From Candidatus Accumulibacter vicinus (GTDB lineage Bacteria; Pseudomonadota; Gammaproteobacteria; Burkholderiales; Rhodocyclaceae): a stretch of DNA of 9,736 bases. Below the pieces are notes generated by a model. The model saw only the letters and a program-made list of their open reading frames with translations, had not been told where the DNA came from and made no database searches. Position numbers and translations under genes: made by a program. Positions within the stretch are counted from its first letter, which is position 1, and each line of letters opens with the position of its first letter. Below, piece by piece: positions 1 through 7,459 of the stretch. The stretch spans positions 1-9,736 of the forward strand of contig DIME01000046.1 of assembly GCA_002425405.1 (NCBI GenBank), written 5' to 3'.

Positions 1-48
1 ATCCACCGCCTTGACCAGCTCTTTTCGCGTAAAATCCAACTCACCCAT
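1..48 (-). CDS. 5' end of an unidentified minus-strand gene (16 codons, runs off the left edge)
   Basis: Reading the minus strand from an ATG at 48 gives MGELDFTRKELVKAVD, open to the window edge. The support is a very good ribosome binding site: GGGAGGG on the minus strand (plus-strand 56-62) with a 7-base spacer before the ATG. Sixteen residues are too few to name a family. The start looks cytoplasmic, with no signal peptide or membrane segment. It lies head to head with a headless PEP-CTERM tail, so it could belong to an inserted element, but no transposase motif or terminal repeat can be seen. A weak possible promoter on the minus strand (TTGTTG, 16 bases, TATTTT) lies about 80-100 bases upstream. 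Confidence 0.5.
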   Translation of the reverse strand, partial: MGELDFTRKELVKAVD

Positions 49-251
49 TGGGTGACCCTCCCTTTTCGACGGAAACCCTCACCAGCACTCAGTTTGCAAC
101 AGATCTGGATCGTTCAACTGAGGAAAATAGGATCAACGGTTCGTTCAACAATTCAACGACGCCGCCTCCCGGCCTTCCCGAGCCTTCGTCGCTCGCGCTG
201 CTGGGCCTCGCCGTGGCCGGCCTGGGCATGGCTCGCCGCCGCCGCAACTGA
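48..251 (+). pseudogene. Beheaded PEP-CTERM protein: only the C-terminal sorting tail remains
   Basis: The frame is open from just after a TAA at 30-32 to the TGA at 249-251. Its last 25 residues (174-248) are a standard PEP-CTERM signal: LPEPSS, a hydrophobic stretch (LALLGLAVAGLG), then MARRRRN. In living family members this tail follows a signal peptide and a secreted body, and is recognised in the inner membrane by exosortase (EpsH/XrtA type). Here there is no signal peptide, no ribosome binding site before the TTG at 48, and only about 40 low-complexity residues ahead of the motif. The 5' part of the frame also overlaps the leader of the minus-strand gene at the left edge. I infer a gene that lost its 5' part by insertion, deletion or rearrangement near 50-165. 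A 67-residue functional peptide is unlikely because it could not reach the Sec pathway. The tail matches that of the intact PEP-CTERM gene at 8020-8571 only in pattern, so it is probably not a recent duplicate. Confidence 0.6.
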
Positions 252-554
252 CCGGCAGGAATCGACCCCTCCGAGCCCGGAGGCTGACAAGAGGAACCCA
301 GGCAAGTTTAGGCAAGCCGGGTTTGCGAAGATGGGTGTCCGTCGGTTGCGGGCACCCGTTTTCGTTTTGCATGCCGCAGCGAAAACCGGAAATCCCAACC
401 AATTCACCCTAGGCAGCGAACCAGCGCAGCCTTCAGCATGGTTGCCGCCGCGCGGGGGCAGCGGGAACGTCGAAGGCGTCTCGAAGGATGCATCGCGGCG
501 TTGCGCGGTCGCAGGCCATCACCGGCCACCGCGCCCCCTTTTTGTTCGACGACC
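252..554. other. Non-coding gap between the PEP-CTERM remnant and the methyltransferase gene
   Basis: No convincing gene is present. A short perfect hairpin (CCTCCG, loop AGCC, CGGAGG; 268-283) follows the PEP-CTERM stop but has no T-run. The heptamer AGGCAAG occurs at 300-306 and 310-316. A terminator-like stem with T-tracts is listed separately at 333-368, and a second possible stem (GTTTTCG 358-364 with CGAAAAC 380-386) overlaps its end. From 387 to 554 I see no clear promoter. An open frame runs through 438-554 into the methyltransferase, but it is arginine-rich, uses AGG and CGA codons and lacks conserved features. Confidence 0.5.
333..368 (+). terminator. Intrinsic terminator downstream of the PEP-CTERM remnant
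   Basis: GGGTGTCC (333-340) pairs with GGGCACCC (350-357) over 8 bp with one G-T wobble, around a 9-base loop. GTTTTCGTTTT follows directly (358-368). It lies about 80 bases past the stop of the broken PEP-CTERM gene, which fits the 3' end of the original transcription unit having been kept. Confidence 0.6.
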
Positions 555-1217
555 GTGCCAGCAGACATCCGATCCGACGACCTTGTGCGAGCCCGTTCGC
601 TGGCGAAGTATCGCCAGCGTGCGGCAGCTTATGACAGTACCTGCGGCCCGACCTGGCCGATCCGTGAGCGCGCGGTGGCTGCATTGCACCTGCAGGCGGG
701 GCAGGTGGTGCTCGATGTCGCGTGCGGGACCGGGCTGAGCCTGCCGCTGCTGCGAGCCGCCGTCGGCGAAACGGGCCGGGTTTACGGTTTTGACCAGAGT
801 CCGGACATGCTGGCACGGGCGTTGGTGCGGGCGGATGCCGCCGGCTGGTGCAACGTCTGCCTGTGGGAGAGCGCGGCGCAGACGCTGGTGCTGCCCGAAC
901 CCGTCGACGCCCTGCTCTTTCACTACACCCACGACATCCTGCGCTCGCCGGCCGCCATCGAGCGGCTGCTGGCCGTGGCGCGTCCGGGAGCCGCCGTGGC
1001 GATTGCCGGCATCAAGTACTTTCCGGGCTGGCTGGCACCGCTCAACCTGTGGGTCTATTGCAAGAACCGCGGTTACAACGGCGCTCCCGGCGAGCTGGCC
1101 TCGCCCTGGGATCGCATCGCGCCCCGCCTGACGCATTGGCAGTGGGCACCGACACAATTCGGCATGGGCTATCTCGCTTCCGGCCGGGTCGGCGACTCCG
1201 GCGCAGGGGCCGGATGA
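555..1217 (+). CDS. Class I SAM-dependent methyltransferase (UbiE/Methyltransf_11-like), 220 aa
   Basis: Transfers a methyl group from S-adenosylmethionine to an unknown acceptor, probably in the cytoplasm or at the inner membrane face. Motif I is VLDVACGTG at residues 52-60, the SAM-binding glycine loop. An acidic residue in GFDQS (Asp80) fits the ribose-binding position. The segment RSLAKYRQRAAAYD near residues 14-27 resembles the pre-core helix of UbiE-like enzymes. The C-terminal half carries YFPGWLAPLN and YCKNRGYNG and has no domain I can name. The GTG at 555 is chosen because recognisable sequence begins there. An ATG at 438 would add 39 arginine-rich residues without family character, and neither start has a clear ribosome binding site. 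The TGA overlaps the ATG of the next gene (ATGA, 1214-1217), so the two are probably translationally coupled and functionally linked. The substrate may be a lipid head group or a glucan substituent; this is inference. Confidence 0.8.
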   Translation: MPADIRSDDLVRARSLAKYRQRAAAYDSTCGPTWPIRERAVAALHLQAGQVVLDVACGTGLSLPLLRAAVGETGRVYGFDQSPDMLARALVRADAAGWCNVCLWESAAQTLVLPEPVDALLFHYTHDILRSPAAIERLLAVARPGAAVAIAGIKYFPGWLAPLNLWVYCKNRGYNGAPGELASPWDRIAPRLTHWQWAPTQFGMGYLASGRVGDSGAGAG

Positions 1218-2923
1218 GCGGGCAGGCGCCGCCCCCGGCCGCTTGCATTGCGCGCGTACCCTGGCGCCGCGTCGGCATCGCCGTTGTGGCGCTGCTCTTC
1301 CTCAACGGCCTGCTCAGCTTCCGGGACTGGTGGCCGACCCCAGGAATCCTGCCGGATCACCGGCTGGCACCCGAGTTCGTCTGGTTGTGGCTCGCGCTGC
1401 TCGCCACCGTGGCTTGGCGCGGTCCGCTGTCGCCGCGTTCGCTGACCCTCTTCGCGCTCGTCGACCTGCTGCTGGTACTCGGGCGCTACGCCGATGTCAC
1501 CGTGCACAGCCTGTTCGGGCGCCCGATCAACCTGTATTGGGACGGCGCGCAGATTCCGCGCTTCCTGTGGGTTTCGGCACAGGAACTGGCGTGGTGGCAG
1601 AGCGCTGGCCTGCTGGCGAGCGTCGGTCTGCTGTGGGCGATCCTGTTCTGGCTGCTGCGCCGGGCGATCGCGGTGGTCGTGCGCGACGCCGTTCCCTTCG
1701 CCCTGCGCTCGCGCTGGGCGTGGGCAGGCACGGCGCTGGCCGTGCTGCTGGTCGCGGCCAATCTGGCCGGCCTGCGCGCGACCTGGCCGGTCGTCTCGAA
1801 GCCGGTCATTCCGACCTACTGGCGGCAGGCACAACTGCTGGCGACGGCTTTCTCGCCACAACGCCAGGCCAGCCTGCTGCCAGCCTCGACGGCGGTCGAC
1901 GCGGCCCTGGCCGCTGCCCCGGAGAGCGTGCTGGCGGCGCTGCGCGGGCGCGATGTCTATATGATCATGCTCGAATCGCTGGGGGCGGTCGTTTACGACG
2001 ATGCCCGCGCCGAGCAGGCCCTGCGGCCGAGCCGCAACCGCTTTGCCGCCGACATCGCTGCCAGTGGCCGGCAGGTGGTGTCCGCCTTCTTCCGCTCGCC
2101 GACCTTTGCCGGCGGGTCGGATCTCGCACACCTGGGTCTGCTCTCGGGGATCGATCTCGGCGACCCGATGCGCCACGACGTACTGCTGACGACACAGCGG
2201 CCGACACTGAATGCACTTTTTCGGGCGCAGGGCTACCAGACCTTCGGCCTCTATCCAGCATTGGACTGGGAGTGGCCCGAACGGACGTTCTACGGCTTCG
2301 ACGTCTTCCTGGCTCGCCGTGATCTGGGCTATGCCGGGCCAGCCCTGGGATTCTGGGAGATTCCCGACCAGTTCAGCGCGGCGCGTTTCGAGCAGCTTTA
2401 CCCGCGCACTGGCGAGGCGCCGCCCCGTTTCGTGTTCTTTCCGACCATCACCTGCCATTTGCCGTTCAGCCCGGTGCCGCCCTATCAGCCCGACTGGTCG
2501 CGCGTGCTCGGTCCGCAGCCTTTCGACGCGGCCCAGCTTGCGCACGCACTGGCCGAGCAACCGAACTGGCTGGACATGTTCCCCGACTTTCTGCGCATGG
2601 CGAACTACACCTACCAGTGGCTGGGTGCCTATCTGCGCCAGCCGGAGCCGCGCGAGGCGGTCTATGTGCTGATCGCCGATCATCAGCCGGCGGCGAACAT
2701 TACCGGCGAAGACGCCTCCTGGGATGTGCCGGTGCATGTCGTCGCGCGTGATGGCGCAATCCTGGCGCGCTTCGTCGAGCAAGGTTTCCGGCCCGGACTC
2801 GAGCCACCGCGGCAGGCCCTGGGGCCGCTGCACACCCTGACCGAGATGATGCTGCGCGCTTTCGCTGCGCCGGGCGTTTATCCGCCCGCGCGCCCGCGAT
2901 CACGCGCGGAGGCCGGGGCGTGA
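1214..2923 (+). CDS. Polytopic membrane protein of the alkaline-phosphatase/sulfatase superfamily (LtaS/OpgB-like transferase candidate), 569 aa
   Basis: About five membrane segments (near residues 20-36, 54-68, 76-90, 129-148 and 168-186) are followed by a periplasmic domain of about 330 residues. That domain starts with YMIMLES (249-255), the metal-binding strand seen as a similar I-x-LES motif in LtaS and relatives. SPTFAGGSDLAHLGLLSG (295-312) sits where the nucleophile is expected, and DHQP (489-492) with His508 in VPVHVV supplies likely further metal ligands. Relatives move phosphoglycerol or phosphoethanolamine from phospholipids onto glycans or lipid A, or cleave sulfate esters. The layout fits LtaS and the OPG phosphoglycerol transferase OpgB. 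The nucleophile is not certain: Ser302 or Thr297 are candidates, and the usual Thr is not plainly in place. It starts at the ATG overlapping the methyltransferase stop, with AGGGG at 1205-1209. Next to glucan-synthesis genes, a role in decorating a periplasmic glucan is the best inference. Its 3' end overlaps the convergent GH17 gene by 46 bp. Confidence 0.82.
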   Translation: MSGQAPPPAACIARVPWRRVGIAVVALLFLNGLLSFRDWWPTPGILPDHRLAPEFVWLWLALLATVAWRGPLSPRSLTLFALVDLLLVLGRYADVTVHSLFGRPINLYWDGAQIPRFLWVSAQELAWWQSAGLLASVGLLWAILFWLLRRAIAVVVRDAVPFALRSRWAWAGTALAVLLVAANLAGLRATWPVVSKPVIPTYWRQAQLLATAFSPQRQASLLPASTAVDAALAAAPESVLAALRGRDVYMIMLESLGAVVYDDARAEQALRPSRNRFAADIAASGRQVVSAFFRSPTFAGGSDLAHLGLLSGIDLGDPMRHDVLLTTQRPTLNALFRAQGYQTFGLYPALDWEWPERTFYGFDVFLARRDLGYAGPALGFWEIPDQFSAARFEQLYPRTGEAPPRFVFFPTITCHLPFSPVPPYQPDWSRVLGPQPFDAAQLAHALAEQPNWLDMFPDFLRMANYTYQWLGAYLRQPEPREAVYVLIADHQPAANITGEDASWDVPVHVVARDGAILARFVEQGFRPGLEPPRQALGPLHTLTEMMLRAFAAPGVYPPARPRSRAEAGA

Positions 2924-4590
2924 GGCCAGCCGACGGCGGCAGCCAGACAAAGCCAGACGAGCGCCAGACGCAGGGCCTGCATATTGGTGAAATCTTCCAG
3001 CCAGACGAGCGCGACGGCCGCCACGGCGCAGGCGACAGCCAGCGCACGCTCGATCCAGGCCCCCGGCTCGAGCCGGTCACCGAGAACGGTCAGGGCAGGG
3101 AGGAGCGCCGCCGGGGCCGCGAGCATCGGCCAGACCAGCGGGCGATAACGGGCGTCGAACAGCAGTCCGAGGGCGATCAGCACGACGCTGCCGAGGAGCG
3201 CCACCTGGGCGAACGCCAGTGCGCGCGTCCCGGGGGCCTTGGGAGCGAGCAGCGCAGCGATCAGGCCCGGGCGGGAACCCGCCGATCGTTGGCCGTCCAA
3301 TATCTGGCCGAGCCGCCTAGCGGCGGCGAGCGCACACAGGCCGGCGGCGAGGCTGATGACGATGCCGAATGCCCAGTCGAAAGGGTGATCACTCCACTCG
3401 ACCAGCATCTGCCCTTGCAGCAGCAGCAGCGGCACGACCAGGGCACCCGCGAGGCTCATGGCCAGGCGGGCCGGCCGGCGGCAGCGAAGCGTCCTGCCGT
3501 CGGCGCTCGTCGTTGGCGAGCCGCCACGCCGCGCCCAGATCCAGCCGGCGATCGCCCCGGCCACGATTCCCAGCGGTGTGCGCCACCACTGCGGATCGGC
3601 CAGGACCGGGCCGCGCAGGCTGACCCGCGGCTGGCCGGCGGCATCGAAGACGCCCCAGTAGCCGCCCATCGCTCCCTCCTGCCGGCGCTTCCACGGCTGA
3701 TCAAAGCCCTCGATCAGGTTGATGGCCGGCCAGGCGGCGGTTCTCGACGCGAGCGGCGAGCGCGCCTGCGCGGCGAGCACTGCGCGTACGAAGCGCGTCT
3801 GCTCGACCCGTCCGGGCAGCGCCGGCCCGCGCTGGCGTCCCGCGGCCGGCCAGCCAGTCTCGGCGATGAACACCGGCGTCGGCGCAAAGACCGCACTGAC
3901 TTCGGCACTGATCCCGGCGACATGCTCGACCGCCCGCTCCAGGGCGACCGGCGTGTCCTCCCAGTAGGGCAGGACATGGATGGCGACGACATCGACGTGC
4001 GCGCGCAGCGCCTCGGCATGGCGCAGCCAGAAGGCCCAGACGTCGGCATAGGCGATCGGCACGGCGGATTCGCGCCGCGCGCGCGCGAGCAGTGCGGCGA
4101 GCGCTGCGGGGGCTTGCTCGCCGCGCAGCAGCACTTCGTTGCCGATGATCAGCAGGTCGATCACATCGGGGTAGTCGCGCCCGAGCGCCAGCGCCCGCTC
4201 GAGCTGCGCCGCGTTGCTCGGCGCATCGCCGTCGATCCATGCGCCGAGCAGCACGCGCATGCCCAGCGCGCGGGCGATCGCCGGCACGGCATCCAGTCCG
4301 TGGCCGACGCCGTAGGTGCGTACGCAGCCGGTCAGTGCGCGCAGCCGGCGCAGGTCGGCTTCGATCTGCGCCGGCTCGAGGCGCAATCCCGGGTCTGCGG
4401 GCGTGTGACCAGGGCGCCGGAAGGGGGCATAAGACAGGCAAGGGACGTGCAGGACGGGGGCGTCGGGCACCGGCACCGGCCGGCCCTGGAACAGCGCCCA
4501 CACCAGCAGCGACAGCACGCAGAGCGCGAGCCCGGACAGTGCCGCCGCCTGACGCCACGGCGCCGGGGGTCGTGATGGTCTCTCGTTCAT
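2878..4590 (-). CDS. Membrane-anchored GH17-like beta-glucan-modifying protein (NdvC-like), 570 aa
   Basis: One membrane anchor (residues about 15-34) is followed by a periplasmic GH17-like domain (about 45-320) and a C-terminal half with roughly six to seven hydrophobic segments. GH17 enzymes hydrolyse or transglycosylate beta-1,3-glucans with two glutamates. Here they are probably Glu152 in IIGNEV (acid/base) and Glu244 in IAETGWP (nucleophile), so the active site looks complete. Bacterial homologues are commonly annotated as beta-(1-6)-glucan synthase, after Bradyrhizobium NdvC. The chemistry is more likely transglycosylation or branching than synthesis from a sugar nucleotide, because no GT2 motif is present. 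The ATG at 4590 puts the anchor near the N-terminus; the frame is open 54 codons further upstream but with proline/arginine-rich junk-like sequence. No good ribosome binding site precedes it. The domain is paralogous to the N-terminal half of the divergent gene at 4626: both share DQPWKR and a following W-G-x-x-D-A pattern. Confidence 0.85.
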   Translation of the reverse strand: MNERPSRPPAPWRQAAALSGLALCVLSLLVWALFQGRPVPVPDAPVLHVPCLSYAPFRRPGHTPADPGLRLEPAQIEADLRRLRALTGCVRTYGVGHGLDAVPAIARALGMRVLLGAWIDGDAPSNAAQLERALALGRDYPDVIDLLIIGNEVLLRGEQAPAALAALLARARRESAVPIAYADVWAFWLRHAEALRAHVDVVAIHVLPYWEDTPVALERAVEHVAGISAEVSAVFAPTPVFIAETGWPAAGRQRGPALPGRVEQTRFVRAVLAAQARSPLASRTAAWPAINLIEGFDQPWKRRQEGAMGGYWGVFDAAGQPRVSLRGPVLADPQWWRTPLGIVAGAIAGWIWARRGGSPTTSADGRTLRCRRPARLAMSLAGALVVPLLLLQGQMLVEWSDHPFDWAFGIVISLAAGLCALAAARRLGQILDGQRSAGSRPGLIAALLAPKAPGTRALAFAQVALLGSVVLIALGLLFDARYRPLVWPMLAAPAALLPALTVLGDRLEPGAWIERALAVACAVAAVALVWLEDFTNMQALRLALVWLCLAAAVGWPHAPASARDRGRAGG

Positions 4591-4625
4591 GTCGGCAGGC
4601 AGGCACCCGGGCGGCGGGCGCGGGC

Positions 4626-7361
4626 ATGGGGACGGATTCCGGAATCGTAGCGCAGAAAGTGGACGATGCCGGCAGTGCGCTGCCGCGCGCGACCGCCGGG
4701 GCGACGACGGCTGCGGCGCCGCCGCCCGATGCCGGGCGCGGCCGCGCCGCACGCTGGGCCGGCGCCCTCCTCATCGCTTTCGGGGTGGCCCTGAGCAACG
4801 CGCTGCTCTGGCGCGCCTTCAATCCGCCGCTGCTGGCGCCGGACGTGCCTGCACGGGTCGCCGGTCTGGCCTACAATGGTTTCCAGCGCTGGGAAAGCCC
4901 GCTGAGCCGGCGGTTTCCCAGCGATGCCGAACTCGCTGCCGACCTGCGCCGCCTGGCCGGCCTGACCCCCCGGTTGCGCACCTACAGCGCCAGCGAACTG
5001 CCGACCCTGCCGGCGCTTGCCGCGCAAGCCGGCTTGCGGCTCAGCGCCGGGGTCTGGCTCGACCGACGCCGCGCCAACAATGAGCACGAAATCGCCGCCA
5101 TCATCGACGCGCTTCGCCATCGCTCCGGGATCGAACGCGTGATCGCCGGCAATGAAACGCAGTTGCGCGGCGGGCTCGAGGCGGACGAGCTGTACGGCTA
5201 TCTGGATCGTCTGCGTGCCGCCCTGGCGGTGCCGGTGTCCACCGCCGAGCCCTGGCATGTCTGGTTGCGCCAGCCGGCGCTCGCCGACCATGTCGATTTC
5301 ATCACCGTGCATCTGTTGCCCTACTGGGAAGGCGTGCCGGTTGAAGAGGCGGTCGATTACGCGCTGCAGCGCTACACCGAGGTGCGCGCGCGGTTTCCCG
5401 ACAAGCCGGTGGTAATCGGCGAAATCGGCTGGCCGAGCAACGGCGACCGCCTGGCCGCGGCGCTGGCCACGCCGGATCGTGAGGCGGTATTCGTGCGGAC
5501 CTTTCTTGCGCGCGCCGCGCCACTGGACCTCGATTACTACCTGATGGAGGCGGTTGACCAGCCATGGAAGCGCGCCACCGAAGGCGCGGTCGGCGCCCAT
5601 TGGGGCTTGCTCGACGCCGCGCGGCAGGCGAAGTTTGCCTTCACGGGTCCGCTGCAGGCCGATCCGTACTGGCCAGGCAAGGCCCTGCTGGCGACGGCCC
5701 TGGGTCTGCTCACGGTCATTCCCTTGCTGATCGTCGTTTCGCCGATGCGGCTTGCCGGGCGCCTGTCGCTGGCGCTGAGCGTACAAGCGGTGATTTCCTT
5801 CGCCGTGCTTCTGGTGGGCGTGCCGCTCGAGCACTACCTGCGGCCAGTCGACATCGTGCCGCTGGCCTTGCTGGTGCCGGCGCTGGCGATGATCGCAGCG
5901 ATTCTGCTGGTTCAGGTCTTCGAGTTTTCCGAGCTGTTCTGGCCGGGCAGCCTGCGCCGCCAGGCGACGCTGCGGCCGTTGGCCGTTGACGCGCCAGCCC
6001 CTTTCGTCAGTATCCATCTGGCCTGTTGCAACGAGCCGCCAGAGATGGTGAAGGCGACCATCGACAGCCTGTTGGCGCTTGATTGGCCGGCCTTCGAGGT
6101 GCTCGTGGTGGACAACAATACCGGCGATCCGGCGCTCTGGCGTCCGCTCGAAGCGCATGTACGTGCCTGCCGGGCGGCCGGGGAGAAGGTCGCCCGGACG
6201 ACCCCTGCCGGCCCGCGCCTGCGCTTCTTCCATCTGCCGAGCTGGCCTGGCTTCAAGGCCGGAGCCCTGAACTTTGCGCTCCGGCAGACCGATCCCCGTG
6301 CCGAGTGGGTCGCCGTCGTCGACGCCGATTACCTGCTCGATCCGGGCTGGCTGCGTGTGCTCGCCGGCCATTTCGCCGATCCCACGGCAGGCGTCGTGCA
6401 GTCGCCGCAAGCCCATCGCGACTGGCAGCAGACGCGCCTGCGCCGCATGATGAACTGGGAGTACGACGGTTTTTTCCGGATCGGCATGCACCATCGCCAG
6501 GAACGCGATGCGGCGATACAGCACGGTACCATGACCCTGATCCGGGCGGCCGCGTTGCGCGCTGTCGGCGGATGGGAGACCACCTGCATCTGTGAAGACA
6601 CCGAACTCGGGCTGCGCCTCCTGCAACGGGGTCTCAGGGTGGTCTATGTGGACGAGGTGCTGGGTGCCGGCCTGGTGCCGAGCGATTTTGCTGCGTATCA
6701 GCGCCAGCGCCAGCGTTGGGCGCAGGGGGCGATGCAGATCCTGCGGCGACATCGGCGAGCGCTGCTCGGGCGATCCAGCCTGACGCTGGCGCAACGCTAC
6801 CATTTCGTTGCCGGCTGGCTGCCCTGGCTGGGCGACGCCCTGCATCTGTGCTGCAGCATCGTGGCCATCGGCTGGTCCCTGGGCGTGTTGGTCGCGCCGC
6901 AGATTTTCGGCCTGCCGACGCCGCTGCTGGTCGCGCCGCTGGCGGTGTTCATCGCGCTGCGGCTGGTGCTGGTCCCCTTGCTTTACCACCGCTGCGTGCC
7001 GTGTTCGGTCCGGGATATCGCCGGTGCGGCGCTGGCCGGCATGGGGCTGTCGCACGCCATTGCACGCGGCGTCATCGCCGGCCTGCGCGGGCGGCAGGCG
7101 GTTTTTCATGTGACCCGCAAGGGGCCGGCCGATCGCCTGGGCAAGACTCGGCCGGCCAGGCGGCCCAGCGCTTTCGCTTCGGTGCGTGAGGAGGCCGTGC
7201 TGCTGATCGGCCTGCTGGTGTCCATTGCGGCGATCAGCATACAGTCCGGGGCCGCCACGTCGGCCGGGGCAGGGGGGATGCTGGCGATTTTGGGCATGCA
7301 GCTTCTCCCCTACGCATCGGCGATTGGGTGTGCCTGGTTGAGCCGCAGCGAGAGGCCGTGA
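4626..7361 (+). CDS. GH17-GT2 fusion beta-glucan synthase (NdvB-like), 911 aa
   Basis: An inner-membrane processive glycosyltransferase fused to a periplasmic glycoside-hydrolase-like domain. In order: an anchor at about residues 44-62; a GH17-like domain (about 75-350) with Glu177 in AGNET and Glu266 in GEIGWP as the catalytic pair; three membrane segments (about 353-372, 380-399, 411-432); a cytoplasmic GT2 domain (about 458-700) with Asp496 in VVDNN, DAD at 566-568, the CED at 656-658 holding the probable base, and QRQRW (694-698, the QxxRW motif); then about four C-terminal membrane segments. All key GT2 residues are present. This architecture matches NdvB of Bradyrhizobium and Pseudomonas, which uses UDP-glucose to make beta-1,3-linked glucans that the GH17 part is thought to cyclise or release. 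Linkage and product here are not shown by sequence. The start is uncertain: ATG 4626 leaves 35 bp to the divergent gene, GTG 4659 is an alternative, and the frame is open back to about 4239. No strong ribosome binding site is visible. Confidence 0.9.
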   Translation: MGTDSGIVAQKVDDAGSALPRATAGATTAAAPPPDAGRGRAARWAGALLIAFGVALSNALLWRAFNPPLLAPDVPARVAGLAYNGFQRWESPLSRRFPSDAELAADLRRLAGLTPRLRTYSASELPTLPALAAQAGLRLSAGVWLDRRRANNEHEIAAIIDALRHRSGIERVIAGNETQLRGGLEADELYGYLDRLRAALAVPVSTAEPWHVWLRQPALADHVDFITVHLLPYWEGVPVEEAVDYALQRYTEVRARFPDKPVVIGEIGWPSNGDRLAAALATPDREAVFVRTFLARAAPLDLDYYLMEAVDQPWKRATEGAVGAHWGLLDAARQAKFAFTGPLQADPYWPGKALLATALGLLTVIPLLIVVSPMRLAGRLSLALSVQAVISFAVLLVGVPLEHYLRPVDIVPLALLVPALAMIAAILLVQVFEFSELFWPGSLRRQATLRPLAVDAPAPFVSIHLACCNEPPEMVKATIDSLLALDWPAFEVLVVDNNTGDPALWRPLEAHVRACRAAGEKVARTTPAGPRLRFFHLPSWPGFKAGALNFALRQTDPRAEWVAVVDADYLLDPGWLRVLAGHFADPTAGVVQSPQAHRDWQQTRLRRMMNWEYDGFFRIGMHHRQERDAAIQHGTMTLIRAAALRAVGGWETTCICEDTELGLRLLQRGLRVVYVDEVLGAGLVPSDFAAYQRQRQRWAQGAMQILRRHRRALLGRSSLTLAQRYHFVAGWLPWLGDALHLCCSIVAIGWSLGVLVAPQIFGLPTPLLVAPLAVFIALRLVLVPLLYHRCVPCSVRDIAGAALAGMGLSHAIARGVIAGLRGRQAVFHVTRKGPADRLGKTRPARRPSAFASVREEAVLLIGLLVSIAAISIQSGAATSAGAGGMLAILGMQLLPYASAIGCAWLSRSERP

Positions 7362-7459
7362 AGCGTTTGCTGGCGGTTTGCTTTGCCGGTCCCAGGGTCG
7401 CGGACGGCAGTCGCACGCCGTTCCTGTTGCCTGCGCATCGGGGTCGTTCCCGCGCCTGC

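Noticed and set aside
1..251. A complete insertion sequence at the left edge
   Set aside because: Only 16 codons of the left gene are visible, and there is no terminal inverted repeat pair or target-site duplication in the window to support it.
809..824. Sigma-54-like TGGCAC-N5-TTGGT
   Set aside because: It lies inside the methyltransferase coding region, lacks the key C of the -12 TTGC element, and TGGCAC recurs by chance in this GC-rich DNA.
1169..2833. A 554-codon minus-strand open frame opposite the membrane transferase
   Set aside because: Its composition is Q/R/G-rich with no motif. The plus strand gives membrane segments and the superfamily's metal-site motifs.
4239..4625. An N-terminal extension of the glucan synthase of up to 129 residues
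   Set aside because: The added sequence is an R/A/P-rich shadow of the opposite GH17 gene, and the membrane anchor and family-like sequence start after 4626.
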